Source: Rhodospirillales bacterium (GTDB lineage: Bacteria > Pseudomonadota > Alphaproteobacteria > Acetobacterales > Acetobacteraceae). From it: a stretch of DNA of 55,956 bases. Where the stretch lies: assembly GCA_025352665.1 (NCBI GenBank), contig JANXSM010000049.1:1-55956 (forward strand), in the 5' to 3' direction. Below the pieces are notes generated by a model. It was not told the origin of the DNA, did not search any database, and saw only the letters and a program-made list of their open reading frames with translations. A program made the position numbers and the translations under genes. Positions 51,474 to 55,956 of the stretch are shown here, piece after piece (position 1 is the stretch's first letter; each line of letters begins with the position of its first letter).

Positions 51474-52421
51474 ATGGCGGTTCACGCCTTCATCTTCCCC
51501 GGCCAGGGCAGCCAGATCGTCGGAATGGGGCGCGATCTCGCCGCAGCCTTCGGCGGGGCGCGCGAGATTTTCCAGGAGGTCGACGACACGCTGGGGCAGA
51601 AACTGTCCAAGCTGATGTTCGAAGGCCCGCCCGAGGAGCTGACCCGCACCGAGAACACCCAACCGGCGCTGATGGCCCATTCCATGGCGGCCCTGCGCGT
51701 GCTGGAGACCGAAGGCGGCTTCAAGCTCGCCGATAGAGCCGTGCTGGTGGCCGGCCACTCGCTGGGCGAATACACCGCTCTGGCCGCAGCTGGCAGCTTC
51801 ACCCCCGCCGCTGCCGCTCGACTGCTCCGCCTGCGAGGCGAGGCGATGCAAAAGGCAGTGCCGCCTGGCGAAGGTGCCATGGCCGCACTGCTGGGTGCCG
51901 AAATCGGCCTGGTCCGCGAAATCTGCGAAGCCGCCCGCGAGAACGAAGTGGTGGACGTTGCAAACGACAACGGCGGCGGCCAGGTGGTCATCTCCGGCCA
52001 CAAGACAGCGGTCGACCGCGCCATCGAGATCGCCAAAAGCCGCGGCGTGAAGCGCGCTTTGCTGCTGCCGGTCTCAGCCCCCTTCCATTGCAGCCTGATG
52101 CAGCCGGCCGCCCATGCCATGCAAGACGCCCTCGGCCGCACGCCCCCCCTGGCGCCCCGCGTGCCCCTGGTCGCCAACGTCAGCGCCGCCAAGGAAACCG
52201 CCCCCGCCGAGATCACCCGCCTGTTGATCGAACAGGTCACCGCCACGGTGCGCTGGCGCGAAAGCGTGATCGCCATGGCCGCCATGGGAGTCGACAGCTT
52301 CATCGAAATCGGTGCCGGCAAGGTGCTCACGGGTCTGATCCGCCGCATCCTGCCCGACGCTGCCACCGCCTCGGTCGGCACACCCGCCGAGATCGAAGCC
52401 TTGCTCAAAACATTGGTCTAG
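51474..52421 (+). CDS. fabD: Malonyl-CoA:ACP transacylase
   Basis: A 315-residue acyltransferase that loads malonate onto ACP. It starts AFIFPGQGSQIVGMGRDLAAAF; the nucleophile is in AGHSLGEYTALAAAG (Ser at about residue 97). The catalytic His is in PVSAPFHCSLMQPA (about 205), with ENTQPALMAHSMAAL and IEIGAGKVLTGLIRR as further markers. It heads a fab cluster in the common order fabD-fabG-acpP-fabF, with mltG behind. The gap to fabG is only 10 bases. Confidence 0.96.
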   Translation: MAVHAFIFPGQGSQIVGMGRDLAAAFGGAREIFQEVDDTLGQKLSKLMFEGPPEELTRTENTQPALMAHSMAALRVLETEGGFKLADRAVLVAGHSLGEYTALAAAGSFTPAAAARLLRLRGEAMQKAVPPGEGAMAALLGAEIGLVREICEAARENEVVDVANDNGGGQVVISGHKTAVDRAIEIAKSRGVKRALLLPVSAPFHCSLMQPAAHAMQDALGRTPPLAPRVPLVANVSAAKETAPAEITRLLIEQVTATVRWRESVIAMAAMGVDSFIEIGAGKVLTGLIRRILPDAATASVGTPAEIEALLKTLV

Positions 52422-52431
52422 GGAGAGCGCC

Positions 52432-53169
52432 ATGTTCCGCCTCGACGGCAAGACCGCGCTGGTCACCGGCGCCTCCGGCGGCATCGGCGCCGGCATCGCC
52501 CGCGCGCTGCACGCCCAGGGCGCCACCGTCGTGCTGTCCGGCACCCGCGCCGACGCGCTGGAAACCCTCGCCCACGAACTGGCGGAGCGTGCGTTCGTCT
52601 GCCCCGCCGATCTCAAAGCCCCCGAAGCAGCCGACGCGCTGATCGCAGCCGCTGAAGCCGCCGCCGGCTCGCTCGCCATCCTGGTCAACAATGCAGGCCT
52701 CACCCGCGACATGCTGGCACTGCGCATGAAGGACGAGGATTGGCAGACGGTCCTCGACGTCGATCTCTCGGCGCCGTTCCGCCTCGCCCGCGCCGCTCTG
52801 CGCGGCATGCTGCGCAGGCGAGCAGGCCGCATCATCGGCATCGGCTCCATCGTCGGCGCCACCGGCAACCCGGGCCAAGCCAACTACGCCGCTGCCAAGG
52901 CCGGGCTGGTCGGCATGACCAAGGCCTTGGCGCAGGAAGTCGGCAGCCGCGGCATCACCGTCAACATGGTCGCCCCCGGTTTCGTGCAGACCCGGATGAC
53001 CGATGTGCTGAACGAGACACAAAAGGTGAAGCTGACCGAGTCGATTCCGCTCGGCCGACTCGGCCGGCCCGCGGACATCGCAGCGGCAGTGGTGTATCTT
53101 GCCAGCGACGAGGCTGGCTGGGTTACCGGCGCCACGCTGCACGTCAACGGCGGGATGGCGATGCTCTAA
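52432..53169 (+). CDS. fabG: 3-oxoacyl-ACP reductase
   Basis: A 245-residue SDR reducing 3-oxoacyl-ACP to 3-hydroxyacyl-ACP. The cofactor loop is ALVTGASGGIGAGIARALHAQG (about residues 8-29), VNNAGLTRD follows, and the catalytic residues are Ser in IIGIGSIVGATGNPGQ and Tyr/Lys in NYAAAKAG (about 152 and 156). The C-terminal GWVTGATLHVNGGMAML is standard for FabG. AGGGAGAG lies ahead of the ATG. A hairpin follows before acpP. Confidence 0.95.
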   Translation: MFRLDGKTALVTGASGGIGAGIARALHAQGATVVLSGTRADALETLAHELAERAFVCPADLKAPEAADALIAAAEAAAGSLAILVNNAGLTRDMLALRMKDEDWQTVLDVDLSAPFRLARAALRGMLRRRAGRIIGIGSIVGATGNPGQANYAAAKAGLVGMTKALAQEVGSRGITVNMVAPGFVQTRMTDVLNETQKVKLTESIPLGRLGRPADIAAAVVYLASDEAGWVTGATLHVNGGMAML

Positions 53170-53174
53170 CTTAA

Positions 53175-53197
53175 ACGCGCCAGCTGAATTGGCGCGT
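53175..53197 (+). terminator. Hairpin between fabG and acpP
   Basis: ACGCGCCA (53175-53182) and TGGCGCGT (53190-53197) form a perfect 8-bp stem with a 7-base loop five bases after the fabG stop. No U-run follows, so it may only attenuate, or mark an RNA processing site, before the highly expressed acpP. The next ~90 bases are AT-richer and could contain an acpP promoter. Confidence 0.5.
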
Positions 53198-53288
53198 GTC
53201 ATAAAACCATGCTAACCGCCGTCCGTAACGGTGGGCTTGGTGAGTTTTTATTAATCCAGCCCAGAACGCAGCCAGGAGTTGAGTGGAC

Positions 53289-53528
53289 ATGAGCGATATC
53301 GCTGAACGCGTTAAAAAGATCGTTGTCGAGCATCTCGGCGTCGAAGAAGCCAAGGTGACCCCCGAGGCGTCGTTCATCGATGACCTGGGCGCGGATAGCC
53401 TGGACACGGTGGAACTCGTGATGGCCTTCGAAGAGGCCTTCAGTGTCGAAATCCCCGAAGACGCCGCCGAAAAGATCGGCACCGTCAAGGACGCGATCGA
53501 CTACATCGAGAAGCAGAAAGCCGCATAA
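53289..53528 (+). CDS. acpP: Acyl carrier protein
   Basis: A 79-residue acidic protein carrying fatty acyl intermediates on a 4'-phosphopantetheine arm. The attachment Ser is in [19 protein letters not shown] (about residue 36), and the helices [15 protein letters not shown] and [21 protein letters not shown] are as in AcpP. Length is normal (E. coli 78). The start is the ATG of MSDIAERV; a GTG two codons earlier is out of keeping with the family. AGGAG lies about 12 bases before it. Confidence 0.97.
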   Translation: MSDIAERVKKIVVEHLGVEEAKVTPEASFIDDLGADSLDTVELVMAFEEAFSVEIPEDAAEKIGTVKDAIDYIEKQKAA

Positions 53529-53537
53529 ACAGCGGTT

Positions 53538-54824
53538 ATGGACGGGATGAAGATGGTGCAGATGCGGCGTGTGGTCGTGACCGGCATGGGCATCGCATGC
53601 CCGCTCGGCATCGGAGTGTCTTACGTCTGGAAGCGGTTGCTCGCTGGCGACAGCGGGATTTCCGCCATCCAGTCATTCGATACGACGGAAATGACGGCCA
53701 AGATCGCAGGACAGATCCCGCAGGGTGCCAAGGAGGATGGTCGGCTCGACATGGCCGACTGGATCCCCTCCAAGGACATCAAGAAGATGGATAAGTTCAT
53801 CCAGTTCGCCATGGTCGCCGCCTCCGAGGCGGTCGAGGACAGTGGCTGGACGCCCGAGACCGACGACGATCGTTGCGCCACCGGCGTGATGATCGGCTCC
53901 GGCATCGGCGGGCTCGAAACCATCTACGATGCCGCCCTGCTGATGCACGAGGGCAAAACGCGCCGCCTGTCGCCGTTCTTCATCCCCTCGGCGCTGATCA
54001 ACCTGGCGTCGGGCCATGTTTCGATCAAATATGGCTTCAAAGGCCCCAACCACGCTGTTGTCACCGCCTGCGCCACCGGCGTGCACGCAATCGGCGACGC
54101 GGCCCGCCTCATCATGTGGGGTGATGCCGACGTGATGGTCGCCGGCGGCGCCGAAGCGGCGGTCAACAAGATCGGCATCGCCGGCTTCTGCGCCTCCCGC
54201 GCGCTCTCCACCGCCTTCAACGACACACCCGCGAAAGCTTCCCGTCCGTGGGACCGCGACCGCGACGGTTTCGTCATGGGCGAAGGCGCCGGCGTGGTGG
54301 TGCTCGAGGAATACGAGCACGCCCGCAAACGCGGCGCCAAGATCTACGGTGAAGTCTGCGGCTACGGCATGTCCGGCGACGCGCACCACATCACCGCCCC
54401 CGCCGAAGGCCACGACGGCGCCTTCCGCGCCATGAAGGCGGCCCTACGCAACGGCGGCATCAACCCCGAGCAGGTCGACTACATCAACGCCCACGGCACC
54501 TCCACGCCACTCGGCGACGATCTCGAGCTGCAGGCGGTGGAGCGATTCTTCGGCGACCATGCCTCAAAACTCGCGATGTCCTCCACCAAGTCCGCCACCG
54601 GGCATCTACTGGGGGCGGCCGGCGCGATCGAGGCGGTGTTCTCGCTCATGGCACTGCGCGACCAGGTGGTGCCGCCCACGCTCAACCTGGAAAACCCGTC
54701 GACCGAAAGCGTGATCGACCGCGTGCCGCTGGTGGCCCAGGATCGCAAGGTGGACATCGTGCTGTCGAACAGCTTCGGCTTCGGTGGCACCAACGCCTCC
54801 ATCCTCTTCAAGAAAGCGGCCTGA
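53538..54824 (+). CDS. fabF: 3-oxoacyl-ACP synthase II
   Basis: A 428-residue condensing enzyme that elongates acyl-ACP with malonyl-ACP. The catalytic Cys is in VTACATGVHAIGDAARLI (about residue 178), and the two His are in NAHGTSTPLGD (about 318) and SATGHLLGAAGAIEAVF (about 355). RRVVVTGMGIACPLG and SNSFGFGGTNASILF bracket the fold. Several in-frame ATGs occur in the first nine codons; the family match begins at RRVVVTG, so the exact start is uncertain by a few residues. It lies 9 bases after acpP. Confidence 0.96.
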   Translation: MDGMKMVQMRRVVVTGMGIACPLGIGVSYVWKRLLAGDSGISAIQSFDTTEMTAKIAGQIPQGAKEDGRLDMADWIPSKDIKKMDKFIQFAMVAASEAVEDSGWTPETDDDRCATGVMIGSGIGGLETIYDAALLMHEGKTRRLSPFFIPSALINLASGHVSIKYGFKGPNHAVVTACATGVHAIGDAARLIMWGDADVMVAGGAEAAVNKIGIAGFCASRALSTAFNDTPAKASRPWDRDRDGFVMGEGAGVVVLEEYEHARKRGAKIYGEVCGYGMSGDAHHITAPAEGHDGAFRAMKAALRNGGINPEQVDYINAHGTSTPLGDDLELQAVERFFGDHASKLAMSSTKSATGHLLGAAGAIEAVFSLMALRDQVVPPTLNLENPSTESVIDRVPLVAQDRKVDIVLSNSFGFGGTNASILFKKAA

Positions 54825-54841
54825 GAGCCGGGCCCGCCGCC

Positions 54842-55804
54842 ATGCGCAGCGTGCTCACCTTTCTTGCCGTCGTCGCAGGCCTCCTGGTGATCGTGGCCGG
54901 CGGCGCCATGTACGGCATCAGCCGCTATAACGCCCCAGGCCCGCTCGCCGTCGCCAGGCCCCTCGTCATTATGCACGGCTCGCCGGAAGCGGTGGCGGAC
55001 CAGCTGGCGGAAACCGGCGTGATCGACGCAGTCATGCCGTTCCGAGTGGCCACTCTCGTAACGTCCGGCAAGGGCCCGCTGCACGCCGGCGAATACACCT
55101 TCCCGCAACACGCCAGCCTGTCGGACGTGCTGGTCATTCTACGCAGCGGCAAACCCGTGCAGCACAAGCTGACCATCCCAGAAGGCCTCACCGCCTTCCA
55201 GATCGCCCGCATCTTCGAACGCGCCCCAGCGCTGGACGGTGAAATCCCCAAGCTCGGCGAGGGCGAGGTCCTGCCCCAAACCTACGCCTACACCTTCGGC
55301 ACCAGCCGCCTGACCATGCTCGACCGCGCCCGAGCGGCGATGAACCGCGCCCTGGCACAGGCATGGGACGCGCGCGCAGAAAACCTGCCACTGGCCACCC
55401 CCCGCGAAATGCTTACCCTGGCCAGCATCGTCGAACGCGAAACCGCCCGCCCCGAGGAACGCGCGCACATAGCAGCCGTCTTCCTCAACCGACTGGCCAA
55501 AAGGATGCGCCTGCAATCAGACCCAACCGTCGCCTACGCCGTCAGCAACGGCCAGGCCACCGCAGACAAAAGCCTCACCAAAGCCGACCTCGATACCAAT
55601 AACCCCTACAACACCTACGTCATCCCAGCCCTGCCCCCCGGCCCCATCGACAGCCCCGGCCTCGCCTCCCTGCAAGCCGTCGCCCGCCCCCTGGTCTCGG
55701 ACGACATCTACTTCGTCGCCGACGGCACCGGCGGCCACGTCTTCGCCGCCACACTCGAAGAACATAACCGCAACGTCGCGAAGTTCAGGCTGCAGACCCA
55801 CTGA
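54842..55804 (+). CDS. mltG: Endolytic murein transglycosylase MltG
   Basis: A 320-residue inner-membrane enzyme that cuts nascent glycan strands and sets their length. One N-terminal membrane helix (VLTFLAVVAGLLVIVAGGAMYGI, about residues 4-26) precedes a LysM-like subdomain and the YceG domain. The catalytic Glu is the first Glu of ASIVERETARPEERAHIAAVFLNRL (about residue 198), and LQSDPTVAYAV, NPYNTYVIPALPPGPIDSPG and YFVADGTGGHVFAATLEEHN follow as usual. It follows fabF by 17 bases, a common neighbourhood. Its stop is followed at once by the four-hairpin repeat. Confidence 0.94.
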   Translation: MRSVLTFLAVVAGLLVIVAGGAMYGISRYNAPGPLAVARPLVIMHGSPEAVADQLAETGVIDAVMPFRVATLVTSGKGPLHAGEYTFPQHASLSDVLVILRSGKPVQHKLTIPEGLTAFQIARIFERAPALDGEIPKLGEGEVLPQTYAYTFGTSRLTMLDRARAAMNRALAQAWDARAENLPLATPREMLTLASIVERETARPEERAHIAAVFLNRLAKRMRLQSDPTVAYAVSNGQATADKSLTKADLDTNNPYNTYVIPALPPGPIDSPGLASLQAVARPLVSDDIYFVADGTGGHVFAATLEEHNRNVAKFRLQTH

Positions 55805-55810
55805 GACCCG

Positions 55811-55918
55811 GATGTCCGGCTGCGCCGGAATGGCCTTCGGCCCGAGCAGGGCGCTGCCCTGCACCCGCCAGAGGCAGTGCCTCTGGACACCAATCGTTTA
55901 AGGCATGTCTCTGCGTGA
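55811..55918 (+). repeat. Dispersed four-hairpin 3'-flank repeat, copy 2
   Basis: Starting about 6 bases after the mltG stop, this copy has the same order of stems as copy 1: TCCGGC/GCCGGA, GGCC-ttc-GGCC, CAGGGC/GCCCTG and CCAGAGGC/GCCTCTGG. The tail cgtttaaggc and tctgcgtg is also present. Differences from copy 1 often fall in loops or as paired changes in stems (for example CCAGGGC/GCCCTGG against GCAGGGC/GCCCTGC), which points to conserved RNA or DNA structure. Confidence 0.85.
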
Positions 55919-55931
55919 GGAGGGGGTCATA

Positions 55932-55956
55932 CCCGCGGGTTGTGACCACCCGCGGG
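55932..55956. repeat. Terminal GC-rich inverted repeat
   Basis: CCCGCGGGT (55932-55940) and ACCCGCGGG (55948-55956) are perfect complements around TGTGACC and end exactly at the window's last base. The arms are also self-palindromic (CCCGCGGG). It is probably part of the following intergenic region or a further hairpin of the repeat. Confidence 0.6.

Noticed and set aside
49836-52001. 721-codon version of glpD reaching into fabD
   Set aside because: The extra N-terminus is antisense to fabD, and the FAD loop expected at the GlpD start follows the Met at 51320.

Overview
The window is a GC-rich stretch from an alphaproteobacterium, most likely of the Acetobacteraceae/Rhodospirillales type. 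This rests on a complete dcw cluster with alphaproteobacterial FtsZ ending in [10 protein letters not shown], a MucR/Ros-type regulator, a meso-diaminopimelate-type MurE and mosaic palindromic repeats. No 16S gene is present, so the taxonomy is inference. Copies of one ~105 bp multi-hairpin repeat lie in inverted orientation at both extreme ends (1-105 and 55811-55918), so the window may be a contig that broke at repeat copies.

Layout. (1) 105-4526: sulfur assimilation. A minus-strand operon carries a DUF2849 protein, a nitrite/sulfite reductase-type hemoprotein and a DUF934 protein. It is divergent from a 58-residue membrane protein; an Rrf2 regulator without cysteines and a cysteine synthase follow. 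(2) 4649-7202: a small unknown gene, a lone peptide-type ABC binding protein and a YcbL-like metallo-hydrolase. (3) 7203-9003: a scarred accessory patch with a mosaic repeat, a transposase fragment, queE, a dead tyrosine-recombinase fragment and tRNA-Val(GAC). (4) 9107-11776: an N-formylglutamate amidohydrolase-like enzyme, an SLT-type lytic transglycosylase and the RNase P RNA. (5) 12061-32445: four MraZ boxes and the dcw cluster in classic order: mraZ, rsmH, ftsL, ftsI, murE, murF, mraY, murD, ftsW, murG, murC, murB, ddl, ftsQ, ftsA, ftsZ, then lpxC. Genes from mraZ to ftsA mostly overlap by 1-4 bases. FtsL has an unusually long Pro/Ala-rich tail. (6) 32446-37431: a mosaic repeat, then a three-gene minus-strand operon (circularly permuted ATP-grasp/alpha-E fusion, transglutaminase-like protein, second ATP-grasp-like protein), which is the best candidate here for a poorly described biosynthetic or peptide-modifying system. 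(7) 37498-37983: mucR with its own promoter. (8) 38276-44240: a probable catabolic operon (intradiol dioxygenase, SDR, BKACE enzyme, MDR oxidoreductase, NitT/TauT-type binding protein) followed by a type II NADH dehydrogenase-like protein. (9) 44467-49147: a 65-residue protein, an FAD protein, a LysR regulator ending in a tandem hairpin repeat, an epimerase-like protein and a DsbA/FrnE-like protein. (10) 49191-49839: two fused gene ruins. (11) 49836-55804: glpD on the minus strand, then fabD, fabG, acpP, fabF and mltG on the plus strand.

Functionally the window is mostly core cell-envelope and division machinery: peptidoglycan precursors, divisome, lipid A commitment step, fatty acid synthesis and two lytic transglycosylases. 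Sulfur assimilation and an aromatic-type catabolic module flank it, and at least three places show past insertion or deletion. All functions are assigned from visible motifs and family knowledge; no database search was run.
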